Shown here piece by piece: positions 8,777-17,821 of a DNA stretch of 64,000 nt (positions are counted from its first letter, which is position 1; the number at the start of each line of letters is the position of its first letter). The notes below the pieces were generated by a model, which was given only the letters and a program-made list of their open reading frames with translations, did not search any database and was not told the origin of the DNA. The translations under genes were made by a program, and so were the position numbers. The stretch comes from Bartonella sp. 220B (GTDB taxonomy: Bacteria; Pseudomonadota; Alphaproteobacteria; Rhizobiales; Rhizobiaceae), in the NCBI RefSeq assembly GCF_026930205.1, contig NZ_JANHOI010000006.1:36753-100752 (forward strand). Direction: 5' to 3'.

Positions 8777-9058
8777 TAAAAAGAGTCTTTGTTTATTTTT
8801 TTATGAAAGAAATCTGCTTCTCAAGCTCTTACGCCCGCTCTGCAAAAGCACCACCCCACCTTTTTTGAAAAGACGAACAAAGCTTAGCTCTTTAAGCGTC
8901 AAGCATCTCCACCGAGAATTCAAAGGATAGTTCTAAAACGCCCTCTTCAAAGGGTAGAAAAATATTCCTCGAAAGAAATTTTTCCAAAGAAAATGTTCCT
9001 CGAAGAGTATTACCCTCGAAGAGCATTCCCCCGCGAAGCGGGGTTTCTTCGAAAGGGA
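8777..9058. other. Intergenic region with CTCGAAG repeats
   Basis: Between leader copy B and murA. Bases 8965-9058 contain several CTCGAAAG/CCTCGAAGAG units and a hairpin CCCCGC-GAA-GCGGGG at about 9031-9045. The hairpin may end the murA transcript, but it lacks a T run on the minus strand. Confidence 0.5.
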
Positions 9059-10354
9059 TTAAGTTGTGATGCGTTGAATGTCCGCCCCGCAATGGGCTAA
9101 TTTTTCTTCTAACCTTTCAAACCCGCGATCAAGATGATACACACGGTTGACGATTGTTTTACCTTTTGCAGCCAGAGCGGCAATGACAAGAGAGACAGAA
9201 GCGCGTAAATCCGTTGCCATCACAGGAGCCCCCTGCAATTGATCTGTTCCGTAAACGGTTGCGGTTTGTCCATCAAGCTTGATCTGAGCCCCCAAACGAA
9301 TGAGTTCCTGAACATGCATGAAACGATTTTCGAAAATTGTTTCAGTGACATGTGCAATTCCCTGAGCCCGTGTCATCAAAGCCATGAATTGTGCTTGGAG
9401 ATCGGTTGGGAAAGCGGGATAAGGTCCTGTTGTGATATCGACAGGCATGATTTTTGTTTTGAGAGGATTTCGTTTAACGTAAATTCCTTTCGGTTTTATT
9501 TCGATAGTGAGTCCGGTTTTCTGGAGCACTTTAAGCACTTGAGTGAGATGGTTAGGGTTTGCATTTTTGAGCAACGCCTCTCCTCCTACCATAGCTACGG
9601 CCATAGCGTAGGTTCCGGCCTCGATTCGATCAGCAATGACATGGATTCGTGCACCATGAAGTTTTTTCACACCCTCGATAGTGAGTGTTGTTGTCCCTTC
9701 ACCAACGATTTTTGCTCCCATGGCATTGAGGGTTCGAATAAGATTTGCGACTTCTGGTTCACAAGCGGCATTCTCAAGAACGGTTGTTCCCTTTGCCATT
9801 GTTGCTGCCATCAGCATGACATGTGTCCCACCAACAGTGACTTTAGGAAAACTATAGTGCGCACCTTTTAGCCCTCTCGGAGCTTTCGCATGGACATAGC
9901 CATTTTCGAGTGTGATATGAGCTCCTAAAGTTTTGAGTCCCTCAAGGATAAAATCGACGGGTCTGGTTCCGATAGCGCATCCACCAGGCAAAGAGACATA
10001 GGCCTCTCCACATCGAGCAAGCAGGGGTCCAATCACCCAAAAGCTTGCGCGCATTTTTTTCACCAATTCGTATGGAGCACGTGTGGTGGTTATTTTTTGA
10101 GCGGTAAAATGAATTGTTCTAGAATCCATATAATCGCTATTGACTTCTTGCCCATCGACAGCATATCCAACACCATGATTATTAAGAAGTCGAATAAGCA
10201 ATTCGACATCAGCAAGATGAGGAATATTTTCCAAAGTAAGTGTTTTTTCCGTAAGGAGTGACGCAATCATGAGAGGCAATGCGGCATTTTTTGCTCCTGA
10301 GATTGGGATAGTCCCATTAAGTCTTTTCCCACCAACAATTTGAATAGAATCCAT
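9059..10354 (-). CDS. murA: UDP-N-acetylglucosamine 1-carboxyvinyltransferase
   Basis: First committed enzyme of peptidoglycan synthesis: transfers enolpyruvate from PEP to UDP-GlcNAc in the cytoplasm. The protein has 431 residues with the N-terminal ISGAKNAALPLM and the catalytic loop SLPGGCAIGTRPVD carrying Cys126 (fosfomycin target). A DRIEAGTYA segment and the PFPTDLQ-like block (YPAFPTDLQAQFMAL) are also present. The ATG is preceded by GGGAAAG. A small conserved gene lies upstream on the same strand. Confidence 0.97.
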   Translation of the reverse strand: MDSIQIVGGKRLNGTIPISGAKNAALPLMIASLLTEKTLTLENIPHLADVELLIRLLNNHGVGYAVDGQEVNSDYMDSRTIHFTAQKITTTRAPYELVKKMRASFWVIGPLLARCGEAYVSLPGGCAIGTRPVDFILEGLKTLGAHITLENGYVHAKAPRGLKGAHYSFPKVTVGGTHVMLMAATMAKGTTVLENAACEPEVANLIRTLNAMGAKIVGEGTTTLTIEGVKKLHGARIHVIADRIEAGTYAMAVAMVGGEALLKNANPNHLTQVLKVLQKTGLTIEIKPKGIYVKRNPLKTKIMPVDITTGPYPAFPTDLQAQFMALMTRAQGIAHVTETIFENRFMHVQELIRLGAQIKLDGQTATVYGTDQLQGAPVMATDLRASVSLVIAALAAKGKTIVNRVYHLDRGFERLEEKLAHCGADIQRITT

Positions 10355-10513
10355 CGTGCTTTCTTTCCCTTTGATTTCCCCTCCAAAGGTTTTGCTCCCT
10401 TAAGAAGTTATTTATTATAGTTTTCGAACAAACTCGTTGATTTTAAAACGAATTCTTCCTATTAAAACGATTATTGAGAGATTTAGTTGCAAAAATGCCT
10501 TATACGGCATTTT

Positions 10514-10666
10514 TTAAGTCTCTATTTCCGCTCTTTTTCGACTTTGCTCTTTTCGGCGTTTCAGATTTTGCCGCAATTGCTGCGCCAACCTTTCTTGTCG
10601 GCGTTTTGCTTTTTCGTCTTGATGATGAATTTCCTTTTGTTTTTGTTTTTGTTTCATTTCTGTCAT
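10514..10666 (-). CDS. Small basic conserved protein next to murA
   Basis: 50-residue protein, MTEMKQKQKQK... ending RRKEQSRKRAEIET, strongly charged and probably helical, with a RRQERLAQQLRQNLKRRK core. Similar short Lys/Arg-rich proteins are found beside murA in Rhizobiales. The ATG has AAAGGT nine bases upstream, which favours it over a longer frame starting at 10711. Function unknown; the charge suggests nucleic acid or ribosome contact, which is inference. Confidence 0.72.
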   Translation of the reverse strand: MTEMKQKQKQKEIHHQDEKAKRRQERLAQQLRQNLKRRKEQSRKRAEIET

Positions 10667-10831
10667 TGCGCGACCTTTTAGGCAGTATGGAGCTTTTCTA
10701 AAGCAACTCACGGGCTTTTTATAAGAAACATTCTGTCATGACACAAAAGGGGTTTTCTTTCAAGAAGACACAAATGCTCTCTTGCCTATTTTATGACAAT
10801 ATGGCACAAGACAGCGCAAAGATTGAAAAAT

Positions 10832-10906
<75 letters not shown>

Positions 10907-10974
10907 TTTAACACAGCATTTTTGTCAATCTCTGTTACCACCACACCAGCACTTTCAACGCCCCTCAGGCATCC

Positions 10975-11168
10975 CCCTCAAACCCACCACCCATACACGC
11001 CTCCAAGGCAAGCCTCTATTCTTGCCCCCCACTTGCCTCAAACCCACCACCCATACGCGCCTCCAAGGCAAGCCTCTATTCTTGCCCCCCACTTGCCTCA
11101 AACCCACCACCCATACGCGCCTCCAAGGCAAGCCTCTATTCTCATCCCCCCCCCCCCACTTGCCTCAA
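10975..11168. repeat. Three 60-bp tandem repeats and a C12 tract
   Basis: Units beginning AACCCACCACCCATACGCGC start at 10981, 11041 and 11101, with nearly identical sequence. The last unit contains twelve C residues (11146-11157) and runs into the 3' end of the exonuclease gene. The homopolymer is 8 bases outside that gene's stop codon. Confidence 0.93.
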
Positions 11169-11863
11169 ACCCTCCGTTTGTGCATTCTTCTCTTGTCTGC
11201 TTTTGTCTTATCCCCCACTGTCCTCCCCTCTACGATATTTTCCATTCTCACACCGACAGACTTCATTTGCTGGACCATTCTCTCCAAGGCATCATTAAAA
11301 CGGCGCATTTCACTTTCAAGCTTGCGAATATAAACCTCATCACGATAAGCACGCTTAATCAGAACCGGCATATCCGGCCAATAGAGCATCAAATCGATCC
11401 ATTCACGTTGTGCAATCCATAATCCCCCCTGACATTGTGCTTTATGCTCTTCGGGAAAACCTTTTTGCATGAAATGCGGAATAAGAATTTCGGGTTTTTT
11501 GGTTTTAATTTCCAACACGCCATCTTTTCCAATAAAAGCATCAGGAGAAAAACCTTTCATACGATCATCCGCCAAAACGAACCCAATGCATTCAGGCTGC
11601 GTGTGCGTGAGAGTCCCATAAAGCTGGCGTGCACCTGGTTCCAATTCTGTTCCACGTCGCATAGCAAACGTTGTCCCTTCATCGACGATTTTTCCAGTGA
11701 TTCTTTCTCCAGCGAGTTTCATCATCACAGCATAATATTTTGCAGTTTTTTGCCCCTGTTTTTTTTGTGCCATCACCATTTCAAATAAAGAAGCAGTGAT
11801 CAAACCTTTACGCGCTTGCTGCCATTCCTCTGTTCCCTGAATACAATCGACAATAATTGGCAT
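11165..11863 (-). CDS. YqaJ-type phage exonuclease
   Basis: 232-residue protein of the lambda-exonuclease/YqaJ fold used in phage recombination: degrades one strand of duplex DNA to feed a strand-annealing protein. Visible blocks are QGTEEWQQARKGLITAS near residue 9, RRGTELEPGARQLY (metal Glu) near 70, and GFSPDAFIGKDGVLEIKTKKP (catalytic Asp and E-x-K) near 103. The ATG has GGGGGAT upstream. No annealing protein is seen next to it. The C-terminal tail is Lys/Arg-rich and abuts the repeat array. Confidence 0.85.
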   Translation of the reverse strand: MPIIVDCIQGTEEWQQARKGLITASLFEMVMAQKKQGQKTAKYYAVMMKLAGERITGKIVDEGTTFAMRRGTELEPGARQLYGTLTHTQPECIGFVLADDRMKGFSPDAFIGKDGVLEIKTKKPEILIPHFMQKGFPEEHKAQCQGGLWIAQREWIDLMLYWPDMPVLIKRAYRDEVYIRKLESEMRRFNDALERMVQQMKSVGVRMENIVEGRTVGDKTKADKRRMHKRRV

Positions 11864-12549
11864 AATCTTTTATCCCCCAATTTTTGTTGCATTTTTGCTT
11901 ACAACATTCTCTTTTTGTAACATCAACTCTTTTTGAGGTGCACCTTTTGCGCTCCGCACCTAAAACATCATAAAATAACAATCTCCTCCCAATCCCCTCT
12001 CTTTCTCCAAACCAATATTTGCCCTTTCAAAACAGCGAAAACACAACTGTTGAAGTCAAAAAGCTTTACATATTTGAATTTGAAAACCGCTCATGGAAGC
12101 CTTACAGCGCCCATGCACATCCTAAAATGAACATCCTAAAAACCTTGAATTTCCCTCTTTCCCCACCCCGCACGCATAACCTCCCTCTGTAATGCAAAAC
12201 TCAAGACACATCTCCTCCTCCCAATCCCCTCTCTTTCTCCAAACCAACATTTGCCCTTTCAAAACAGCGAAAACACAACTGTTGAAGTTAAAAAGCTTTA
12301 CATATTTGAATTTGAAAACCGCTCATGGAAGCCTTACAGCGCCCATGCACATCCTAAAATGAACATCCTAAAAACCTTAAAGCAGGTTACATTCCCCCAC
12401 ATTTATTGGTTCAAAGTCTCTTTGCCATCATGCTGTTGCACAATCTTCACACATACTGAAACACAATGTCTTATCGTGCCATAGCACAATGTTTAGCGGT
12501 GCTATGGCACATTACTGAGTCGTGCTTATTGCACATTATTGAGTCGTGC
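11864..12549. other. Intergenic region with a direct duplication and inverted repeat
   Basis: About 165 bp at 11985-12150 is repeated at 12215-12382 with only a few changes. In one frame both encode a protein-like fragment (KKLYIFEFENRSWKPYSA), without a start or enough length for a gene. At 12478-12511 the arms TGCCATAGCA and TGCTATGGCA form an inverted repeat, followed by two GAGTCGTGCTTATTGCAC units. Confidence 0.75.
11985..12382. repeat. Direct repeat pair of about 165 bp
   Basis: Copies at 11985-12150 and 12215-12382 differ at a handful of positions (for example CAATATTTG/CAACATTTG and GAAGTC/GAAGTT). The spacer holds the unrelated CCCTCTTTCCCC stretch. Both copies start in a CTCCTCCCAATCCCC block. 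Confidence 0.88.
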
Positions 12550-12747
12550 TTATTGCACGATGGAAAAATCATTTCGGAAATATTGTTCCGCCAAATTTTT
12601 CGCGACACACTCCGCAGCCTGCTTCGATATGAAGAAGACAGCATTGTGTTTTTGTGGATCGAGTCTGATTGTGTCTTTGGTGTTTCCAGCGTAGTAAAGT
12701 GGAATTCCTTGATAAAAAGTTCTGAGATATCCCCCCATGCTTTTCAC
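12550..12747 (-). CDS. Small hypothetical protein of the phage region
   Basis: About 65 residues, containing SMGGYLRTFYQGIPLYYAGNTKDTIRL and a C-terminal helix. It overlaps the stop of the upstream gene as GTGA (12747-12744), which suggests translational coupling. Other in-frame starts are TTG 12753 and ATG 12738. No family recognised. Confidence 0.55.
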   Translation of the reverse strand: MKSMGGYLRTFYQGIPLYYAGNTKDTIRLDPQKHNAVFFISKQAAECVAKNLAEQYFRNDFSIVQ

Positions 12748-13136
12748 CACCAATAATCATTCAAGACATCACATGGGCGCAAACGGTGCTGTTTTTCGTA
12801 AGAACCATAACGATTATCTTCATAATCCCGCGCGACTTTTTCCTCTAAATACACATGGTAAGCATCACTATTGAGAATAAATGGCTGAAGGTGTGTATTT
12901 TCTTCGTCGATTTCATCATGATTTGCGACATAAACATCCGCGAGTTGTTCCGTGACATCCTCCGCATGCAGAGTGGTGAGATCAAGACGTAAGAGTCTTT
13001 GAACCGTTTCATACTCTTCAATAATCTCGAGGACTTCTTCGATTTGCTCGAGAGGCCCCTCATAGGCATCACTTTTTTCATCTTCACAAAGAATGATGAT
13101 AATTTCATCCTCTTTAACGAATGGAATATTTTTCAT
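12744..13136 (-). CDS. Acidic hypothetical protein of the phage region
   Basis: 130 residues, very acidic, starting MKNIPFVKEDEIIIILCEDEK and rich in Glu and Asp through the middle. It ends RPCDVLNDYWW. The ATG at 13136 has GGGGGGA four bases upstream, better than the longer frame from 13280. It is probably cotranscribed with the next small gene. No family recognised; acidic phage proteins are sometimes DNA mimics, but nothing here proves that. Confidence 0.65.
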   Translation of the reverse strand: MKNIPFVKEDEIIIILCEDEKSDAYEGPLEQIEEVLEIIEEYETVQRLLRLDLTTLHAEDVTEQLADVYVANHDEIDEENTHLQPFILNSDAYHVYLEEKVARDYEDNRYGSYEKQHRLRPCDVLNDYWW

Positions 13137-13289
13137 AATTCCCCCCATTTCGATAGTTGATAAAGCACAGCTTTGTCTTGACAAGGCTGAATATAGCGTT
13201 ACCCTTATATCCTCTATTGAAGATATGTCAATTATTTTATCCTTAATAAAAGATATATTTTTAGTCTTTACGACATTCAAAGGACATAT

Positions 13290-13526
13290 ATGAATAGAAA
13301 TTTGTTCTCTTTTTTGCCCGCTGTCCTTGTATTGTTCTCTATTTGTTCTTACCCACTACAACCACAAACAGACAGGAGAGCTAAAATGAGTGATTTAAAA
13401 TTGATAGAATACTGGAATAATCTTGATTCAAAAGCACAGAAAGAACTTATTTTGCAGCTTAGGCAGTTGGTCTCCGCAAAAGAGTCAAGACAGCTTGCCT
13501 CTCTTCAGGAGAAAGCTTTGAAATAA
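13290..13526 (+). CDS. Small hypothetical protein overlapping the HTH gene
   Basis: 78 residues with a hydrophobic N-terminus (MNRNLFSFLPAVLVLFSICS) and a helical C-terminus LIEYWNNLDSKAQKELILQLRQLV. ATG 13290 has AAAGGA upstream; an internal ATG at 13386 also has GGAGAG, giving a 46-residue soluble form. The last 68 bp overlap the oppositely oriented HTH gene tail to tail. Confidence 0.55.
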   Translation: MNRNLFSFLPAVLVLFSICSYPLQPQTDRRAKMSDLKLIEYWNNLDSKAQKELILQLRQLVSAKESRQLASLQEKALK

Positions 13527-13764
13527 GCTCGATAAATTCTTTATCTTCAGGACTCGCCCCTTGTCCATATAAGATATAATTCATAGTGATATTAATTTCG
13601 TGACAAATGCGCGCGAGGGATTCGATTGTAGGTTCTTTTCCTTCAGTGAGGATAGAATGGAGATACCCTGCCCCTTTACCGGCTGCGAGGGAAATAGATC
13701 TTTTTGAGCGGCCACTTTTTTCAAGCGCAGCATTTAACCTTTCACGCCAACCATCGATATTCAT
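13459..13764 (-). CDS. HTH regulator, phage repressor type
   Basis: 101 residues with an N-terminal XRE-like HTH: WRERLNAALEKSGRSKRSISLAAGKGAGYLHSIL (residues 5-39), then EPTIESLARICHEINITMNYIL. The C-terminus (SPEERQAVLTLLRR) is a short oligomerisation-type helix. A 20-bp palindrome lies about 60 bp upstream and could be its operator. It sits at the head of the replication module and is a candidate switch for it. Confidence 0.85.
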   Translation of the reverse strand: MNIDGWRERLNAALEKSGRSKRSISLAAGKGAGYLHSILTEGKEPTIESLARICHEINITMNYILYGQGASPEDKEFIELISKLSPEERQAVLTLLRRPTA

Positions 13765-13825
13765 AGTTTCACCATATAGCGCGTCTTTTTAAAAAAACAC
13801 GTCCTTTTTGTAAAACGAGCTTGCA

Positions 13826-13845
13826 TTATCCTTTAAAAAGGATAA
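13826..13845. promoter_or_regulatory. Palindrome, candidate operator
   Basis: TTATCCTTTAAAAAGGATAA, nearly perfectly symmetric, between the HTH gene and the replication genes. Position and symmetry fit a dimeric HTH repressor site; binding is inferred. Confidence 0.5.
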
Positions 13846-14278
13846 AATTAAGAAAGAAAATTTTATTTTTTAGGGGGGGATAAAAGTTCATTTTTAGATC
13901 AAAAGAATAATTTACCACCCTAAAGGATGCAAAAAAGCGTCCTCGCCATCCCCAAAAAGCCCAAAAAGTCGATGCCCCAAAAGCCCAAAAAGTCGATGCG
14001 TTAAGAAGTCTTATCTTATTTTTTTCCCATGTTTTATTTGTCATCTACGTAATCTCAAATTGTAAAGTTGCATGCATTTGCACCTAGCCAATGACTTATT
14101 AGACTCCATAAAGCAACGCCCAAAGAATCATCCCCCAAGTGTCATTATGAACAAAAAAATCGCAACAAAATCGCAACACTCTGTCTCAAAGCATAAAAAC
14201 TTTCACGGAATACACAAAAACGCTATTCCTGATTTTATTGCCAATGGAAATGTTTAAAAGAAGAAAGTGAATTGAAGT
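13846..14278. other. Upstream region of the replication module
   Basis: No gene. At 13951-13998 the unit CCCAAAAAGCCCAAAAAGTCGATG occurs about twice, with its core AAAAGTCGATG at both ends. The rest is AT-rich and may hold the promoter for the DUF1376-type gene. Confidence 0.5.
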
Positions 14279-15457
14279 ATGAAACACGCCAATCACCAAG
14301 AAACTCCTCACTATGAATCGTCTAGGCTTCCTTATGTTTGTTGGTATCAGAATGATTTTCTAGGGGGAGTACGTGGAATGCGTGCCCATGAAATTGGGAT
14401 TTATACGATTCTCCTCAATGAAATGTATGCCCGCGGCCGTCCTCTAGAGTTATCGGTAGAACGTTTAGCGCGTCTTTGCGGTTGTGACAAGCGAACTTTT
14501 GTTAATGTTTTAGAAATGCTGATAGAAGAGGGAAAAATTTTAAATTTAGCCAATGGCTTATGGAATAAGCGTTGTGAAACCATCTTTCAAGAGCGGACAA
14601 AATTGCTTGAACAGAAATCCTTTGCAGGACATTCTTCGGCAAAAAAACGCAAAGAAATCAATGCAAAGCTTCAACATCTGCTGAACGCCCCTACATCGGA
14701 TGATGAACAAAACTCACAAGCTCAGAAGGAAGAAGAAAAAGAAACACCTAACGGTGTTTCAAAAAAAAATCCTTTTTTGATTGAGTTAGAAGAGGAGGCA
14801 AAGGAGAAGCAAGCAGTAACCCGTCTCCGTTCTTCCCCCACATCCTGTAAGCCTTCAAGAAAATCTTCACCGGATAGATCTCACCCACAAGCTCTTATCC
14901 CTTCAAGCTCCTATGAAACAGTTCTCGATGAATTGGTTTCCCATGGATCAAGCTCTGATAGAAAGGCAAAGAATATCACCAACTTTGCAAGGAGAGAAGA
15001 GCAAGGGATTTTTTCTCACGAAGCGGCAGAAATCACGACAGAAAGTTTTCCCTGCTTGGACACAACCACAAAAAATACATCCGATTCGAGCAACGAATTC
15101 AAGAACCGCACGAACATATCCAAAGCCGCCCCATTCAAAAAAGCAACCCCCAAGGGGCAACGTCTTCCAACCGATTGGCAAGCGGATATTAGCGCAGCAA
15201 TTTCAGAAGGTTTGAGTGAAGAGCAAGCGCGTTGGCAAGAAAAGAAATTCCGTGACTATTGGCATGCCAAAAGCGGCAAAGATGCACTGAAAGTCGATTG
15301 GCAAGCCACATGGCGTAACTGGTTCCGCCGAGAAATTGAACGCATAAAAGAACAACAGGAGAGGCTTGCCATTTTTAGTCGTCATGCCGTTTTCACAGCA
15401 CACAGCAGAGACAATGATGCCCTTTATGCAAATCTTATCAACTACCACACGGAGTAA
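14279..15457 (+). CDS. DUF1376-type phage replication protein
   Basis: 392 residues. The N-terminal domain (LPYVCWYQNDFLGGVRGMRAHEIGIYTILL... then CGCDKRTFVNVLEMLIEEGKI) is the YdaU/DUF1376 winged-helix type found at phage replication origins. A charged, low-complexity linker follows (about residues 120-290). The C-terminal domain LPTDWQADISAAISEGLSEEQAR...DWQATWRNWFRREIER resembles helicase-loader/DnaT-like tails. It is followed by a primase-helicase gene, so it probably recruits that enzyme. The 3' end has a diverged duplicate at 15493-15550. Confidence 0.8.
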   Translation: MKHANHQETPHYESSRLPYVCWYQNDFLGGVRGMRAHEIGIYTILLNEMYARGRPLELSVERLARLCGCDKRTFVNVLEMLIEEGKILNLANGLWNKRCETIFQERTKLLEQKSFAGHSSAKKRKEINAKLQHLLNAPTSDDEQNSQAQKEEEKETPNGVSKKNPFLIELEEEAKEKQAVTRLRSSPTSCKPSRKSSPDRSHPQALIPSSSYETVLDELVSHGSSSDRKAKNITNFARREEQGIFSHEAAEITTESFPCLDTTTKNTSDSSNEFKNRTNISKAAPFKKATPKGQRLPTDWQADISAAISEGLSEEQARWQEKKFRDYWHAKSGKDALKVDWQATWRNWFRREIERIKEQQERLAIFSRHAVFTAHSRDNDALYANLINYHTE

Positions 15458-15544
15458 TCAGAAGAGGCTTTCCTGCTCCTCTCGCCCTCCGCACAGCACA
15501 CGGCAGTAACGAGGACGCCCACAATCTTCTCAACGACCACACGG

Positions 15545-17821
15545 ATGAACATGAGTACAATTTTTGAGATCAAACAGCACCTCATCTCACAGCCAAGCAC
15601 AATCGCACAAATGCTTTTACCAAAAGGGCAAAGACGGGGAAACAACTGGATTGTAGGCAACACGCGCGGTGAAGCGGGTCAAAGTTTATCGGTCTGTTTA
15701 AGCGGCGAAAAAGCGGGGCTTTGGTATGATTTTGCTGAAGGCAGAGGGGGTGACCTTTTAGACCTCTGGTGTGAAGTCAAAGGAATTAATCTTTCTCAAG
15801 CCCTCGAAGAAGCCCGCACTTTTCTCAATCTTACACGCCCCAAACCCTTTATGGTGCCGCGTTGTTCCTATCGTCGTCCACCCGTTCCCGCAGGGGGCAT
15901 ACCACAAAATTTAGTGAAAACTTACCTCACCAAAGAACGCTGCATTCCTCTTGAAATTTTAAAACGCTACCGAATAGGAGAAGAAGGCGAAAAAATCATT
16001 TTCCCTTTTTATAAGCCCGATGGCACGCTTGCTTTAGTGAAAGAACGGCTCGCACAAGCGGGAGCAAAACCAAAACCAACAACAGCACACTGTGAACCGA
16101 TTTTGTTTGGCTGGCAAGCTCTCTTCTCCACAGACCACATCCCCACAGCAGCAAACCACAACCCCGCAGCCACAAGCCACAACCCCGCAGCAGCAAACCA
16201 CAACCCTACAGCCACAAGCCACAACCCCGCAGCCACAAGCCACAACCCTACAGCCACAAGCCACATCCCCACAGCAGCAAACCACAACCCCGCAGCCACA
16301 AGCCACAACCCTACAGCCACAAGCCACAACCCTACAGCCACAAGCCACAACCCCGCAGCCACAAACCACAACCCCGCAGCTGCAAACCACAACCCTACAG
16401 CCACAAGCCACAACCCTACAGCCACAAGCCACAACCCCGCAGCTGCAAACCACAACCCCGCAGCCACAAGCCACAACCCTACAGCCACAAGCCACAACCC
16501 CGCAGCTGCAAACCACATCCCCTTAACCCAAGCTTTTTCTTCGACAAAGCGCACCATTGTCATCACTGAAGGAGAAATTGATGCACTTTCTTTAGCAGCC
16601 TATGGATATCCGGCGGTTTCCGTACCGTTTGGAGGGGGGAGTGGAGGCAAACACAACTGGATTGAAAATGAATTTGATCATTTAGAATCTTTTGAAACCA
16701 TTTTTTTAGCCACCGATATGGACAAGCCAGGAGAAGAAGCGGCACGTGAAATTGCCAACCGGCTTGGTCGCCATCGCTGTTACCGTGTACACTTACCCCG
16801 TAAAGATGCCAATGACTGTTTAACCGCTGGTATTGATGCAGCCACCATAAAAGCAGCCTTTTCCTCTGCAAAAAGCTTTGCACCAGAAGGATTATACCAC
16901 GCCTCAGATTATAAAGACAAAATCATAGGGCTCTTTTGGCCAACGCCCAAGCAACATCTTGGCTACACAGTTCCCTATCCTAAACTCAACGGCAAGCTCT
17001 ATTTTCGTCCAGCGGAATTAACATTATGGAGCGGGGCAAGTGGTGCGGGAAAAAGCCAATTGTTATCAGATTGTATTCCTCATTGGATTTCTCAAAACAG
17101 TCGTCTTTGCTTAGCCTCACTAGAAATGAAAGGAGAACAATCATTGCGCCGTTTAACAAAACAAACGGGCGGCATAGAACAACCAACAAAAGAGATGATT
17201 GAACGGATCTTGCATTTTTTAGACGATGGACTGATTCTTTACGAACATGTTGGGAAATCCAGCGTTGACAGATTGCTAGATGTTTTTGACTATTGCCGTG
17301 CGCGCTATGGTTGCGATCAATTTATCATCGATAGCCTCATGCGGCTTGGCATTTGTTCAGATGACTATGCAGGACAGGAACAAGCGGTTTATAAAATGGT
17401 TGATTGGGCTATTTTAAATGCTGTGCATATTCATCTTGTTGCTCATGCACGCAAAGGGGGATTAGACAAAGACATCCCCGGCACTGAAGATATTAAAGGG
17501 GCTTCAGAAATTGGTGCCAATGCCTTTAACATCATCACCGTTTGGCGTAATCGGTCATTAGAAGACAAAATTTTTGCCGCCCCCAGACAAGAAGAAAAAG
17601 CAGAATTAGGAAAACGCCCCGGCGTTATTATGAACATTGCCAAACAACGTTCCGGTGATTTTGAAGGCAAAATTGGTCTTTGGTTTGATCAAAAAACCTA
17701 CCGCTACCGCTGTTCACAGGAACAGCTCCTCACTCAAAGGCGTTATCTTGAGGACCCCAGAAAAAATCCTTTTTCCAAGAACCAAACAGACACAATACGA
17801 ACACACCTTATGCCCTCATAA
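15545..17821 (+). CDS. Phage primase-helicase (Toprim plus RecA-type helicase)
   Basis: 758 residues, T7 gp4/Twinkle-like. The N-terminal part contains GLWYDFAEGRGGDLLDLW and the pre-Toprim region. The Toprim core is TIVITEGEIDALSL near residue 338 and FLATDMDKPGEEAA near 384. The helicase has a P loop LWSGASGAGKSQLL near 495, a Walker B-like QFIIDSLMRLG near 595 and HLVAHARKGG near 635. Between the N-terminal and Toprim parts lies a 17-unit heptapeptide repeat that related enzymes do not have. It follows the DUF1376 gene, and the two make a replication module. The 3' end overlaps a convergent membrane-protein gene by 79 bp. Confidence 0.88.
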   Translation: MNMSTIFEIKQHLISQPSTIAQMLLPKGQRRGNNWIVGNTRGEAGQSLSVCLSGEKAGLWYDFAEGRGGDLLDLWCEVKGINLSQALEEARTFLNLTRPKPFMVPRCSYRRPPVPAGGIPQNLVKTYLTKERCIPLEILKRYRIGEEGEKIIFPFYKPDGTLALVKERLAQAGAKPKPTTAHCEPILFGWQALFSTDHIPTAANHNPAATSHNPAAANHNPTATSHNPAATSHNPTATSHIPTAANHNPAATSHNPTATSHNPTATSHNPAATNHNPAAANHNPTATSHNPTATSHNPAAANHNPAATSHNPTATSHNPAAANHIPLTQAFSSTKRTIVITEGEIDALSLAAYGYPAVSVPFGGGSGGKHNWIENEFDHLESFETIFLATDMDKPGEEAAREIANRLGRHRCYRVHLPRKDANDCLTAGIDAATIKAAFSSAKSFAPEGLYHASDYKDKIIGLFWPTPKQHLGYTVPYPKLNGKLYFRPAELTLWSGASGAGKSQLLSDCIPHWISQNSRLCLASLEMKGEQSLRRLTKQTGGIEQPTKEMIERILHFLDDGLILYEHVGKSSVDRLLDVFDYCRARYGCDQFIIDSLMRLGICSDDYAGQEQAVYKMVDWAILNAVHIHLVAHARKGGLDKDIPGTEDIKGASEIGANAFNIITVWRNRSLEDKIFAAPRQEEKAELGKRPGVIMNIAKQRSGDFEGKIGLWFDQKTYRYRCSQEQLLTQRRYLEDPRKNPFSKNQTDTIRTHLMPS
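16154..16510 (+). repeat. 17 x 21-bp coding repeat in the primase-helicase
   Basis: Seventeen uninterrupted 21-bp units encode heptads of the form (S/N)HNP(T/A)A(T/A), residues 204-322, flanked by partial units DHIPTAA and NHIPLTQ. Unit changes are mostly TCC/ACC and CTACAG/CCGCAG/GCTGCA alternatives. Copy-number change keeps the frame. Confidence 0.98.

Noticed and set aside
9239..9871. Plus-strand 210-codon frame inside murA
   Set aside because: Antisense shadow of a strongly conserved gene.
16009..16566. Minus- and plus-strand frames over the 21-bp repeats
   Set aside because: Repeats with few stop-like triplets leave all frames open; the Toprim-helicase frame is clearly the real one.
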